NCBI RefSeq assembly: GCF_030382115.1
Contig: NZ_JAUDRJ010000003.1
Span: 6,214,811-6,267,131, forward strand
From: Nostoc sp. GT001
Lineage (GTDB): Bacteria > Cyanobacteriota > Cyanobacteriia > Cyanobacteriales > Nostocaceae
DNA length: 52,321 nucleotides
Reading direction: 5' to 3'
Positions 33,465-42,559 of this stretch are shown piece by piece. The notes below the pieces were generated by a model. It did no database searches and had not been told where the DNA came from. It was given only the letters and a program-made list of their open reading frames with translations. Made by a program: the position numbers and the translations under genes. The stretch's first letter is position 1; each line of letters starts with the position of its first letter.

Positions 33465-34238
33465 GTGGCACAGGCTTCGTCTTCTTGGCAGCAATTGATC
33501 AACCAAATCCCCAACTGGAACTGGTCGCTTCCAAAATTTAAGACAAAGGGAGCCATAAAGCAGCAAACATTTAAACGTTTCTCTGGCCCTGGGGGCTTTC
33601 TTGGGTTCCTGACAATTATCATTGCCATGTTGTTGTGGAACTGGAAACTGCTACTGGCTCTCTTAATCGGCATTGGAGTAATGGTATTGGTTTACTCAAT
33701 GCAGGAATGGGACTGGCAATTGCGCTGGTCAAAAATACGTAATTTCTTAAATAGTTCAAATCGTCGGTTAGTTTTAGCAGTCATCAGTGGTGGTATTGCT
33801 ACTGTCAGCACTTACATGGCAGCGGCAATATGGGTTGACTCTCAAAGTCACTGGATTGCTGCTGGTGCGATCGCGCAAGGTGTGGGAACCCTGTTAACTT
33901 TAATTTTATTGGTATGGCAAATTGTCAACTTCTATGAAAATCGAGAAGAAGACCACCTCGATCGGTTGTTGATGAATTTAACAGAAAAAGATCCATTGAA
34001 GCGGTTGATTGCTCTAGGTCAACTAAGTAAATTCATCAGCCGTAAGCGAGTTGATTCTTCAGTGCAGCAAGATATTGTCCAATGCTTGCAACTCCTACTC
34101 AGTCGAGAAGAAGAAGTTGTAGTGCGAGAGGCAGCTTTTAAGAGTTTACAAGCCTGCGATCGCCTACAAGTGCTACCCCTAAAAACAGCAGTACCTTTCG
34201 TACCTGTATCATCAAAAGTCAAACACCACGTTTATTAG
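33465..34238 (+). CDS. Membrane protein with C-terminal HEAT-like repeats
   Basis: A 257-residue protein. The N-terminus (1-45) is soluble; two hydrophobic pairs follow at about 46-78 (GFLGFLTIIIAMLLWNWKLL, LLALLIGIGVMVLVYSM) and 100-150 (LVLAVISGGIATVSTYMAAA, GVGTLLTLILLVWQIV). The C-terminal region (about 160-245) is helical and HEAT/armadillo-like (DPLKRLIALGQLSKFISRK, EEVVVREAAFKSLQACDRL). This architecture occurs in conserved cyanobacterial proteins of unknown function; a role as a membrane-attached protein-binding adaptor is inferred. Start GTG 33465 with a weak AGG upstream. The gene ends just before an STRR tract. Confidence 0.75.
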   Translation: MAQASSSWQQLINQIPNWNWSLPKFKTKGAIKQQTFKRFSGPGGFLGFLTIIIAMLLWNWKLLLALLIGIGVMVLVYSMQEWDWQLRWSKIRNFLNSSNRRLVLAVISGGIATVSTYMAAAIWVDSQSHWIAAGAIAQGVGTLLTLILLVWQIVNFYENREEDHLDRLLMNLTEKDPLKRLIALGQLSKFISRKRVDSSVQQDIVQCLQLLLSREEEVVVREAAFKSLQACDRLQVLPLKTAVPFVPVSSKVKHHVY

Positions 34239-34241
34239 TTA

Positions 34242-34311
34242 TTTGTCCTTTGTCCTTTGTCCTTTGTCCTTTGCAAATGACTAATGACTAATGACAAATA
34301 ACAAATGACTA
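34242..34311. repeat. STRR tract of two heptamer types between convergent genes
   Basis: TTTGTCC occurs four times (34242-34269), followed by TTTGCAA; then ATGACTA twice (34277-34290), ATGACAA, ATAACAA and ATGACTA (34305-34311), all in seven-base register. The TTTGTC and GACAAA parts are complementary, so a hairpin can form. The last unit contains the stop codon of ftsE (34309-34311). Confidence 0.9.
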
Positions 34312-35055
34312 TTTTCGAGACAATGTTCCATTACGAACTTGCACTACCGGATGATTGCACCGCCGTACCAATTGTTCATCGTGGGTGGTGACAATTACCG
34401 TAGCTCCAAAGGAATTTAACTTCTGGAGAATCTGGATCACTTGCCAGGAATTATCTGGATCGAGATTTCCAGTCGGTTCATCCGCCAACAGTAGGGGTGG
34501 TGTACCAACGATCGCACGGGCAATACTCACCCGCTGTTGCTCTCCTCCAGACAGTTGATCTGGAAAACAGTCAGCTTTACTCAGCAAACCTACCAGCTTT
34601 AAGGTTGGTTCTAAACGTCGTTGAATTTCTTTACGGGTATACCCTTGAGCTTGCAGCACAAAAGTGACATTTTCTGCTACTGTTCGTTGGCTAATCAGTT
34701 TGTAGTCTTGAAACACAATACCAATCCGTCGCCGTAATAATGACAAGCGATCGCCCCGCAAATCCGCTACATTACATTCATCAACAATTACTTCTCCCTG
34801 TGTAGGCAACTCTTGGCCATACAGGAGTTTCAAGAGCGTTGATTTACCAGAACCACTTGGCCCCGTGATAAACAGAAATTCTCCCTTTTTTACCTCAAGG
34901 TTTGCATTTAATAAGGCGTGAGTGCCGTTAGCATAAGTCTTGCTTACAGATTGCAATTGTATCTTCGTTATAGTATTGCTACCGTGCTGTTGAGTTTCAC
35001 TGTCCTCTCCACGAACGGAAAAGTCTTTCTTAACCTGAGTTGTTAATACTGGCAT
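34309..35055 (-). CDS. ftsE: Cell division ATP-binding protein FtsE
   Basis: An ABC ATPase of 248 residues with Walker [12 protein letters not shown], the Q-loop [20 protein letters not shown], the signature [15 protein letters not shown] and Walker [16 protein letters not shown]. The stretch [11 protein letters not shown] and the short length fit FtsE, which with FtsX controls peptidoglycan hydrolases during division. FtsX is not adjacent; cyanobacteria often separate the two. The N-terminal about 30 residues ([20 protein letters not shown]) are an extra disordered leader. ATG 35055; a hairpin at 35127-35149 separates it from the upstream glycosyltransferase gene. Confidence 0.85.
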   Translation of the reverse strand: MPVLTTQVKKDFSVRGEDSETQQHGSNTITKIQLQSVSKTYANGTHALLNANLEVKKGEFLFITGPSGSGKSTLLKLLYGQELPTQGEVIVDECNVADLRGDRLSLLRRRIGIVFQDYKLISQRTVAENVTFVLQAQGYTRKEIQRRLEPTLKLVGLLSKADCFPDQLSGGEQQRVSIARAIVGTPPLLLADEPTGNLDPDNSWQVIQILQKLNSFGATVIVTTHDEQLVRRCNHPVVQVRNGTLSRK

Positions 35056-35126
35056 TGTTAAATTTTCCTCATACCCACAACCAAACAGTTTGACTGCTTA
35101 AATGTGACATTCTCCCCAAAATAAGG

Positions 35127-35149
35127 ATTCCCAGGTTTTGCCTGGGAAT
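35127..35149 (-). terminator. Hairpin between the WecG/TagA gene and ftsE
   Basis: ATTCCCAGG (35127-35135) pairs perfectly with CCTGGGAAT (35141-35149) around TTTTG. On the minus strand a CCTTATTTT run follows. It lies about 100 bp after the WecG/TagA stop, upstream of ftsE, and probably separates the transcripts. Confidence 0.6.
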
Positions 35150-35250
35150 TTAAAATTCAACAAAGAAAATTTAAAATTTTTTCAAGACTTTAATACTAGC
35201 TAAGTAAGAACACTCAGAATTCAGAACTCAGAATTCGGAACTCAGCACTC

Positions 35251-36006
35251 TTAACTAATTGCACCTCTTGCTGTCAAACGATAAACAAACGCTTTCATAG
35301 CAAAGGCTGGCAAAGCCAACATCCGCCGCCAGCGCCAAGGTTCTTGATAAAGGCGATACAACCATTCCAAATTATTATTTCCTAACCAGGCGGGAGCGCG
35401 AGTTTTAGTTCCCGACCAAATATCAAAACTGCCACCAACGCCAATCCAAATTGCTTGGGGACACAAATGGCGGTTTTCGGCAATCCATAACTCTTGACGC
35501 GGCACTCCCAAACCAACAAAAATCACTTGTGGCTGCAATTGAGCCAGAGTTTGCCGCAATTGTGCTTCTTCTTCTGGAGAATGGTAGCCTGAGTGAGTGC
35601 CGACTATATTCAAATCTGGAATTTGCTGCTGCCAAAAATCTGCCGCATTTGCTGCTACTCCAGGCGCTCCTCCATAGAAAAATATCTTTGTCCCTGTCTT
35701 TTGTTGCCCAAGTGCTTGCAAAAGTTTTTCTGCTAATTCAATCCCTGGAAACCGCTGCACTTTTTGCCATAACAGCCATCGTAAATACAGAACAACCCCA
35801 GCTCCATCTGGAATCACCAGTTCAGCATTTTTAATCACCTGAGATAATAATTGATTTCGCTCTGCCTGCATAGTCATTTCTGCATTGAGCGTTACGACAT
35901 GAGTTCCTCTGCCTGTGTGCAGGCATTCTAACAACCAGCCTGGATAGTCAGCCATCACATGAACTGGTATTCCCAACACTGAAAATGCTTGATTGCCGTT
36001 AGACAT
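35251..36006 (-). CDS. WecG/TagA/CpsF family glycosyltransferase
   Basis: A 251-residue GT26-family transferase. Recognisable blocks are VTLNAEMTMQAERNQLLSQV, ELVIPDGAGVVLYLRWL (the conserved A-D/P-D-G motif), IFFYGGAPGVAANAADF, VIFVGLGVPRQELWIAENR and IGVGGSFDIWSGTKTRAP. E. coli WecG transfers ManNAcA to lipid I of enterobacterial common antigen and Bacillus TagA ManNAc to the teichoic acid linker; in cyanobacteria the acceptor is unknown, probably an exopolysaccharide lipid intermediate. ATG 36006 near the divergent regulator gene; not in an operon with the other transferases of the window. Confidence 0.9.
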   Translation of the reverse strand: MSNGNQAFSVLGIPVHVMADYPGWLLECLHTGRGTHVVTLNAEMTMQAERNQLLSQVIKNAELVIPDGAGVVLYLRWLLWQKVQRFPGIELAEKLLQALGQQKTGTKIFFYGGAPGVAANAADFWQQQIPDLNIVGTHSGYHSPEEEAQLRQTLAQLQPQVIFVGLGVPRQELWIAENRHLCPQAIWIGVGGSFDIWSGTKTRAPAWLGNNNLEWLYRLYQEPWRWRRMLALPAFAMKAFVYRLTARGAIS

Positions 36007-36426
36007 AGCCTATTCTTAAGTAATACTCACACCAGATTTTGCATGAATGTTAAGTTTATCAAATTTTTTTATATTAGAACTTAGGCAAAAGAGATTCTCC
36101 TTTGCCCTGCAACGAGAGTAAGCATAATTAAACTAAATAGACATAAGAGTGAACAAAAATGTATATACGCAGCCCTGCTACGTATATATAAGGGTTTTAG
36201 ATAACACATAATTAATTTCACTCCTCTGTCTATTAATCTTGGGCGCTTGTACTTGGGCTGAACCAGTCTAACTTTTATTGTTACAGTGTAATATTCACTC
36301 AGTATAAAACGCTCAACTCGCAACTCTGGTTTTGGGAATAGAAACCCCCACTATACTGCTTGCAAGTGTGCGAGTATATCACGAAACTCGACTTTATGGT
36401 TATAGTGTAACGGGCTGAAGTTGGCT
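36007..36426. other. Divergent intergenic region
   Basis: About 420 bp between the WecG/TagA gene and the NarL-type regulator gene; both promoters must be here. An 80-codon minus-strand frame at 36081-36323 lacks a ribosome binding site and family resemblance. I see no clear operator. Confidence 0.5.
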
Positions 36427-37146
36427 ATGAGTAAAATTCGTATCGCTCTGATTGAAGATCATGACCTAACTCGTGTGGGTATTCGTACAGCACTACAGCA
36501 AAAAGATGAAATTGAAGTTGTAGGTGAAGCTGCTAATGCTGCTGAGGGTCTAAAAATGTTAAAAATGCTACAACCAGATATTGCCATTGTCGATATTGGT
36601 TTACCAGATAAAGATGGCATTGAGTTAACACGGGAGGTAAAATCTACTACTAGTGGACAGCAGCTACTTACAAAAGTACTAATTTTGACGCTGCGGGATA
36701 ACAAAGAAGCGGTGTTGGCAGCTTTTGCCGCTGGTGCAGACTCTTACTGTATGAAAGATATCAAATTTGATAATTTGCTGGAAGCAGTACGAGTAACTTA
36801 CAATGGCAACGCCTGGATCGATCCAGCGATCGCTCGGATTGTATTACAACAAGCGCAACAAAATCCTCAAAAGTTGGAATCGGTTTTGGTCGATTCCAAG
36901 ACTATTGCTCCTAACCCAGATTCTTTTGAGAATCTGGAAGAAATTCAACCTTACACCCTGACAGAAAGGGAATTGGAAGTGTTACAGTTGATTGTCGAAG
37001 GTTGTAGTAATGCAGTCATTGCGGAAAGACTTTACATCACAGTTGGCACTGTTAAAACTCACGTTCGCAATATTTTGAATAAGCTATGTGCCGATGACCG
37101 TACCCAAGCAGCAGTCCGCGCCTTGCGTTCTGGGTTAGTTGGATAA
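36427..37146 (+). CDS. NarL/FixJ-type response regulator
   Basis: A 239-residue two-domain regulator. The receiver domain starts SKIRIALIEDHDLTRVGIRT, with phospho-acceptor Asp in DIAIVDIGLPDKDG and the switch Thr/Lys in LTLRDNKE...YCMKD. The LuxR-type DNA-binding domain follows after a linker (about 170-239): TLTERELEVLQLIVEGCSNA and ITVGTVKTHVRNILNKL. It acts as a transcription regulator for an unseen sensor kinase. I chose ATG 36427 over the TTG at 36421. It precedes the phosphatase/kinase pair by 163 bp, so a common signalling function is possible but not certain. Confidence 0.9.
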   Translation: MSKIRIALIEDHDLTRVGIRTALQQKDEIEVVGEAANAAEGLKMLKMLQPDIAIVDIGLPDKDGIELTREVKSTTSGQQLLTKVLILTLRDNKEAVLAAFAAGADSYCMKDIKFDNLLEAVRVTYNGNAWIDPAIARIVLQQAQQNPQKLESVLVDSKTIAPNPDSFENLEEIQPYTLTERELEVLQLIVEGCSNAVIAERLYITVGTVKTHVRNILNKLCADDRTQAAVRALRSGLVG

Positions 37147-37309
37147 ATTTCATTTTGGTGTGGATCAATTGAGGATAATCAAGGGAAACTTACAACTTTG
37201 AAAAGTTATATTTTCAAAGTGAATGGCTTCTCTGGTTTTCTCTTATTTATTAGGTGAGATAAACATCATATTATCTCGCCATTCAAATATATGAAAACAA
37301 AAGTCAAAT

Positions 37310-38983
37310 ATGGCTGAGATTGGGACGGAAAAACTTAAGCTCATGGTGGTAGATGATGAGCCAGATAACTTAGATTTACTCTACCGCACTTTTAGGCGAG
37401 ATTTTCAAGTATATAAAGCCAATCATGCCTTTGGTGCTTTGGAAATCTTGGATCAATTTGGCGAAATGGCGGTAATTATTTCTGACCAAAGAATGCCAGA
37501 AATGAATGGGACTGAATTTTTTAGTCGCACCGTAGAACGCTTTCCAGACACGATTCGGATTTTGTTAACTGGTTTTACTGATGTCGAAGATTTGGTAGAT
37601 GCGATTAACTCCGGTCAGGTATTCAAGTACATTACCAAACCCTGGAATCCAGAACGGCTGAGAAGCTTAGTTGAGCAAGCCACTGATACATATCGCTTAG
37701 TTAAAAAGCGTACCCAAGAGTTGCGTCGAACTCTACGGCGAGAATCTTTGTTTAATGCGGTAACAACAGCAATTCGGGAATCTTTAGACTACGATAGTAT
37801 GCTGCAAAAAATTGTCGCAACTATTGGAGAAACATTTGAAGCTACCAGTTGCTTGCTCAAACCAGTAGAGGGCGATCGCCTCACACAAGACGAGTTCTTC
37901 TACCACGATCCGAAATCTGATGTATTAGATTCCTGCTTTGACTCCAGTGTTTTAATCGAAAAGGTGCTGGAAACGCGTCATTATCAACTCGCTCAAGATA
38001 TATATGAAGGTAATCCTAGTCACCACCTAGTTGTGCCACTTAGTTATCATCAGCATCTATTGGCTGTGCTGACCCTCCACCAATGGGGACGCGATCGCCC
38101 TTGGGAAGACGAAGACATCCAACTAATTGCAGGTGTTGCCGAACAAGCAGCCTTAGCCCTCTCCCAAGCAAAACTCTACCAACGCCTCCAAGAAAAGCAA
38201 CAGCAGATTCACACTGAATTAGAGGTGGCTCGCCAAATTCAATACAACCTGCTACGCCAAAGTTTACCTGACATTAAAGGTGTGAAGGTACAAGCTTGCT
38301 GCTATCCGGCGCGCGAAGTAGGAGGCGATTTTTTTGAAGTTTTTGTCCATCCTAAAGGCGACTTGTGGTTGGCAGTGGGTGACGTTTCTGGCAAGGGCGT
38401 CCCAGCAGCTTTATTTATGGCTAGTATTATTTCAGTTTTGCGCCGAGAATTATCTCAAGAGACACCAGCAGAGCCGAATGTGGTCATGCAGAACCTCAAC
38501 CACGCTCTCAGTGAAGATTTAATTAGCAACAATTATTTTGTCACTCTTGTGTTAGCTTGTTATACCCCTAGCACTAAGGAACTGGTCTACACTAATGCCG
38601 GTCATATTTATCCAATATTATGGTCACGCCAAGATGCTTTAGCCGAAAATCCCAATTACCTGAAAGTTCGCAGCGTTCCTTTGGGGATTTTGCCTAAGTG
38701 GCAGGCACAGTCTGGTCGCTTGGTTCTCGCTGCTGGAGACACATTGTTATTAGCCAGCGATGGCATTACAGAAGCAATGGTATCAAATAATCCTGATTCA
38801 ACAGTAAAAACTGAGGCTGGGGTTGAGTCAGTAAACCGTTCGATGCTGAATCAAGATGGTCTTTGGCAACTCTTACAACAAGAGCAACAACCACTTTCTC
38901 TTAACCATTTACTAGCTCGCATCCAGGCAGATAATCACGTTCAAGAAGACGATCAAACTATACTTTCACTGGAGATTTTGTAA
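37310..38983 (+). CDS. Response regulator with GAF and PP2C (SpoIIE) phosphatase domains
   Basis: A 557-residue protein. Residues about 8-125 form a receiver domain (LMVVDDEPDNLDLLYRTF; phospho-acceptor in VIISDQRMPEMNG). About 145-285 form a GAF domain, ending in DIQLIAGVAEQAALALSQAK. A coiled coil with the consensus QIQYNLLRQSLPDIKGVKVQ leads into the PP2C/SpoIIE phosphatase domain (about 320-557) with GGDFFEVF, GDVSGKGVPAALFMA, YTNAGHIYPIL and LLLASDGITEAM, whose Asp and Gly residues bind Mn/Mg. This is the RsbU/IcfG-like effector arm: it would dephosphorylate a STAS anti-anti-sigma protein in response to phosphorylation and a ligand or partner. Confidence 0.92.
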   Translation: MAEIGTEKLKLMVVDDEPDNLDLLYRTFRRDFQVYKANHAFGALEILDQFGEMAVIISDQRMPEMNGTEFFSRTVERFPDTIRILLTGFTDVEDLVDAINSGQVFKYITKPWNPERLRSLVEQATDTYRLVKKRTQELRRTLRRESLFNAVTTAIRESLDYDSMLQKIVATIGETFEATSCLLKPVEGDRLTQDEFFYHDPKSDVLDSCFDSSVLIEKVLETRHYQLAQDIYEGNPSHHLVVPLSYHQHLLAVLTLHQWGRDRPWEDEDIQLIAGVAEQAALALSQAKLYQRLQEKQQQIHTELEVARQIQYNLLRQSLPDIKGVKVQACCYPAREVGGDFFEVFVHPKGDLWLAVGDVSGKGVPAALFMASIISVLRRELSQETPAEPNVVMQNLNHALSEDLISNNYFVTLVLACYTPSTKELVYTNAGHIYPILWSRQDALAENPNYLKVRSVPLGILPKWQAQSGRLVLAAGDTLLLASDGITEAMVSNNPDSTVKTEAGVESVNRSMLNQDGLWQLLQQEQQPLSLNHLLARIQADNHVQEDDQTILSLEIL

Positions 38984-38986
38984 GTC

Positions 38987-39412
38987 ATGAAAAGTGAGCT
39001 TCATGTACCAAGCGACTTGAATTTTCTGAATATTGTTGAAAACTGGTTGTTGGGATGTTTGAAAATTCAGCTAGGAGAATCTGTGGATTGGTCGCGGCAA
39101 TCAAGTCGTTTGAGACTGGCTTTAGTGGAAGCGTACTCTAATGCAGTCCGTCATGCCCACAAGGATCAACCAAACTTACCCATATTACTACGTTTAGAAG
39201 TGAAAGACCGAGATTTTGCTCTAGAAATTTGGGACTACGGCGAAGGCTTTGATATGTCTAACTACTACGCTCCCAACCCGATGGAAAAGCAAGAAGGTGG
39301 TTATGGTTGGCTGATTATGAATCGTCTCATGGATAAAGTAGATTACAAGTTGCAGGTTAATGGCGCCAACTGTCTGAAGTTAGAAGCTACTTTACCCGAA
39401 TTAGTCCAATAG
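38987..39412 (+). CDS. RsbW-like anti-sigma factor kinase
   Basis: A 141-residue HATPase fold protein starting 3 bp after the phosphatase stop codon, so cotranscribed. The N box is LALVEAYSNAVRHAHKD (E-x-x-x-N), followed by the G1 region EIWDYGEGFD and G2 region EGGYGWLIMNRLMDKVDY. RsbW/SpoIIAB proteins phosphorylate their STAS antagonist and bind a sigma factor. Together with the PP2C protein this is a partner-switching pair, but no STAS (RsbV-like) protein or sigma factor is in the window. The target sigma is unknown. Confidence 0.85.
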   Translation: MKSELHVPSDLNFLNIVENWLLGCLKIQLGESVDWSRQSSRLRLALVEAYSNAVRHAHKDQPNLPILLRLEVKDRDFALEIWDYGEGFDMSNYYAPNPMEKQEGGYGWLIMNRLMDKVDYKLQVNGANCLKLEATLPELVQ

Positions 39413-39575
39413 ACAAAAGTGAATATTTTTCAAGTCATGCTATTGATGAGTCAAAATTCAGAATGGGCTAAACGCCCCGCTATCGCTAACAGGAGTCAGA
39501 ATAAAGCCATGAATCCTGTGTGACTGGGTGAAAAAATATTGGTTTAAAACTTTGCTCTTTGTAGTTATTTGCTAC

Positions 39576-40007
39576 TTACTTTTCACGACGTAAAGAAAGT
39601 AACTCTTTGGGGGAAGCTAAAAGTTTGATTCTAGTATAAGAAATTTGCCGTTGTTGGTTGAGGATAAATAGCCACAAAACATTGACACTACACCACGAAG
39701 TTTGTGCTTTGCCTGTTACCTGGACTTCGATCTCACCATTTTCTAAAGTCTCGGCTATTCCTGTGTTCGGGTAAGCTTTGATGTTTTGACCTTCTTGTTT
39801 TAAGTAGGCTGCGATCGCATCTGTCCCCACAATATCAGATTCAAATGGCGGACGCATCACACCATCTATCGCAAATAAGGCAGCAGTTGCCTCAAATTCT
39901 CCTGCATTTAAGGTTTCAAAATAACGCAGAACGCTTGATTCTGTAATTCCCTCAATCTGGAATTCTTCTTTAAACTGCGCTGGCGATATAAATTCAGTAG
40001 AGGTCAT
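39576..40007 (-). CDS. CTDH: homologue of the C-terminal domain of orange carotenoid protein
   Basis: A 143-residue NTF2-fold protein resembling the C-terminal domain of OCP. Characteristic stretches are ITESSVLRYFETLNAGEFEA, ALFAIDGVMRPPFESDIVG and IKLLASPKELLSLRRE. The residues that hold the ketocarotenoid in OCP, Tyr201 and Trp288, correspond to Y29 and W112 here. C106 sits where CTDH proteins of Anabaena type have the cysteine used for a disulfide-linked dimer. CTDHs take carotenoid from membranes and pass it to HCP proteins. The better start is ATG 40007 (MTSTEFISP) with CAGG 10 nt upstream. An HCP gene lies 2.5 kb away; there is no full-length OCP. Confidence 0.85.
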   Translation of the reverse strand: MTSTEFISPAQFKEEFQIEGITESSVLRYFETLNAGEFEATAALFAIDGVMRPPFESDIVGTDAIAAYLKQEGQNIKAYPNTGIAETLENGEIEVQVTGKAQTSWCSVNVLWLFILNQQRQISYTRIKLLASPKELLSLRREK

Positions 40008-40245
40008 AAAATTACCTGTATTATGGTGTCTGAATATTAATTTCAATACAAAAATAAGTAAAAGAAAAGCTGCTATTGAGATAGATTGCTACATATTAAT
40101 AAATCTTCCTAACGATGGAAGTCTTGAACTGCTATGCGGTTCAAGACAGGCTATATATCGGGTAGTTAACAAATCTTAATGAAATACATTGGCTACTTAA
40201 TGTATAATTTAAAAGCCTTTATTTGGGCAAAATCCAGATAAAAAA

Positions 40246-41829
40246 ATGAATCAGTATTCTGTAACGAGCAGCAGTCTGGTGAAAGAAAAAGCCAGCGAGT
40301 TGGGCTTTCACAAAGTTGGAATTACTGCTGTAGATCGGATAAATGCCACAGAAGCCCAGAGGTTGCAAGCATGGATTGAACTAGGTTATCAGGCTGATAT
40401 GAAATGGATGGCTAATCCAAAGCGTCAGGATCTCCGCTTAGTGATGCCAGAGGTGCGATCGCTAGTGTGTGTAGCGCTGAATTACTACACACCACATCAA
40501 CGTCCTGAAAGTGAGGAATACGCCAAAATTTCCCGTTATGGTTGGGGAAGGGATTATCACAAGGTGATGCATGGAAAACTCAAGCAGCTATCTATATGGC
40601 TAAAATCACTTGATGCAGGTGTATTAGCTCTTTATTATGCAGATACTGGCCCGGTGCCAGATAAAGTGTTGGCTCAACAAGCTGGAATTGGTTGGATTGC
40701 CAAGAATGGTAATGTGATTACACGGGAATATGGCTCTTGGGTATTTTTGGGAGAAGTATTGACCAATTTAGAATTAGAGAGCGATCGTCCACACACAGAA
40801 CATTGCGGTAGCTGTACTCGTTGTCTTCAGGCTTGTCCCACAGGTGCAATTACTCAGCCTTTTGTTGTCGATGCTAATCGCTGCATCGCTTATCATACCA
40901 TTGAAAATCGTGACAAGGAATTGCCAGAGGCGATCGCATCTAATTTGCAAGGCTGGGTTGCTGGTTGCGATATTTGTCAAGATGTTTGTCCTTGGAATCA
41001 ACGTTTTGCCCAAACAACTGATATTGAAGAGTTTCAGCCAAATCCAGTGAATATTGCTCCCCACCTGCTAGAATTAGCCCAAATCTCAGATCGGGAGTGG
41101 GATAAACGATTTCCAGCATCTGCCTTGCGGCGGATTAAGCCAGAAATGTTACGACGCAACGCCCTAGCTAATCTTGACGCATCCAGGCAGAGAATGACCC
41201 AGAAAGTAATTATTTTTGATTTTGATGGCACAATTGCTGATACAGTAGATGCCCTTGTAAGTATTGCTAATCGTTTAGCTATAGACTTTGGTTATAGACA
41301 AATAAGCCCAGAACAATTAGCCTTCCTCAAGAACTTAACATCAAGGGAAATTATTAAGTACTCAGGAGTTTCTTTATTTCAGATCCCTTTTCTAGTTAAA
41401 AAAGTTAAAGGGGAATTAAAAAACAAAATTCCAGAATTAAAGCCCATTCTGGGTATTAAGGAAGCATTAACAGAACTCCAAAATCAAGGATATAAACTGG
41501 GTATTATTACTTCTAATTCTAAAGAAAATGTTACGCAATTCCTCACAATCAATGATTTAAATCATCTATTTGATTTTATTTACTCAGGAATTACAATTTT
41601 TGGCAAAACAACTATCATCAATAATGTCTTGAGGCAAAAGCAACTCAAACCTCAAGAAGTTATTTATGTTGGAGATGAAACCAGAGATATAGAAGCATCA
41701 AAAAAAGCAAATATCCAAGTGATTGCAGTTACTTGGGGCTTTAACTCACCGGAAGTACTAGCCAAGCAAAATCCAGATTATTTAATTCAGCAACCTAGCG
41801 AACTACTAGGAGTGATGAACAGTCGTTAA
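40246..41829 (+). CDS. queG: Epoxyqueuosine reductase QueG fused to a HAD hydrolase
   Basis: A 527-residue protein in one frame. Residues 1-316 form a complete QueG: the cobalamin/substrate part (ADTGPVPDKVLAQQAGIGW) and two 4Fe-4S clusters (CGSCTRCLQACPTG and CDICQDVCPWN). QueG converts epoxyqueuosine to queuosine in tRNA. Residues 317-527 form a HAD hydrolase: FDFDGTIADT (nucleophile D325), ITSNSKEN (motif II), VGDETRDIEASKKANIQ. The junction is ASRQR-MTQKV, with ATG at 41194 and an AGG 6 nt before it, so the HAD part may also be made alone. A QueG-HAD fusion could reflect a lost stop codon between neighbours; whether the HAD unit has a tRNA-related role is unknown. Confidence 0.85.
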   Translation: MNQYSVTSSSLVKEKASELGFHKVGITAVDRINATEAQRLQAWIELGYQADMKWMANPKRQDLRLVMPEVRSLVCVALNYYTPHQRPESEEYAKISRYGWGRDYHKVMHGKLKQLSIWLKSLDAGVLALYYADTGPVPDKVLAQQAGIGWIAKNGNVITREYGSWVFLGEVLTNLELESDRPHTEHCGSCTRCLQACPTGAITQPFVVDANRCIAYHTIENRDKELPEAIASNLQGWVAGCDICQDVCPWNQRFAQTTDIEEFQPNPVNIAPHLLELAQISDREWDKRFPASALRRIKPEMLRRNALANLDASRQRMTQKVIIFDFDGTIADTVDALVSIANRLAIDFGYRQISPEQLAFLKNLTSREIIKYSGVSLFQIPFLVKKVKGELKNKIPELKPILGIKEALTELQNQGYKLGIITSNSKENVTQFLTINDLNHLFDFIYSGITIFGKTTIINNVLRQKQLKPQEVIYVGDETRDIEASKKANIQVIAVTWGFNSPEVLAKQNPDYLIQQPSELLGVMNSR

Positions 41830-41958
41830 TTCATAATCAAAAGCGGATGAACAATCGATCGAAACAGTAGAGTGAGCAATGTCTACTAATACCGAGAACC
41901 TTTATTTTCATATTGGTGACATTGCCCATCTGACAAAATAGCAAGATATCAGGAAAAA

Positions 41959-42336
41959 TTAATTTTTCCGTTCACCCTTTTCTAAAGCTTGCTTTACTAA
42001 ATCATCACTGACATTAGTTGCACCCCCAGTCTGAGAATTCCCAACTTCTTTTGCTGACTCCATAAAATCATCGGGATTGCCAGTTGACTGTGTTTGAGGT
42101 TTTGTCTCTTGTGGCTTAGAGGTTTGATATTTAGGCGCAGTAGCTGCTTCGGCTGCTGCTCCACCTTTACCTGTGCGATCAACTTCGCTCACGCTGAATT
42201 TTTGTGCAGCTGCATAATCAGCATCAAAATCCACCGTTGGCGCTTTTTCTTCACCACTCGCTATACTTTCGGCAGCTAATTGTGCATCCTGGGTGGAAGC
42301 TTCATTTAAATTGGGCTTTACTTCTTGATCGGGCAT
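41959..42336 (-). CDS. Acidic, disordered small protein of unknown function
   Basis: A 125-residue protein, rich in Ala, Glu, Gln, Thr and Ser, without hydrophobic segments (for example AESIASGEEKAPTVDFDADY, then PKYQTSKPQETKPQTQSTGN). It is likely intrinsically disordered. The end has a short amphipathic element DDLVKQALEKGERKN. I do not recognise a family. ATG 42336 follows AAAGGTTTTAATT, so AAAGG lies 10 nt upstream. It sits between QueG-HAD and the HCP gene, on the opposite strand to both. Confidence 0.65.
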   Translation of the reverse strand: MPDQEVKPNLNEASTQDAQLAAESIASGEEKAPTVDFDADYAAAQKFSVSEVDRTGKGGAAAEAATAPKYQTSKPQETKPQTQSTGNPDDFMESAKEVGNSQTGGATNVSDDLVKQALEKGERKN

Positions 42337-42559
42337 AATTAAAACCTTTAGGTAAATTTTTTATTGCTTACTTGGGCAATCATAGCAAAGCAATTGGTTT
42401 CTTTATTGCTTCCTATAGAGAGACTTGTACCTCTATTAAAAGGTAGATTAAAGCTGCAATTTCCAATAAATTTAACTCTTTCTATCGATAGTAGAATCTG
42501 ATTGTCGAACTCTGCTAACAATTAGTTTGCCTATTAAATTATTTTGGAAACAAACAATA

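Noticed and set aside
36081..36323. 80-codon minus-strand frame in the regulator spacer
   Set aside because: No ribosome binding site or recognisable protein; lies in a divergent promoter region.
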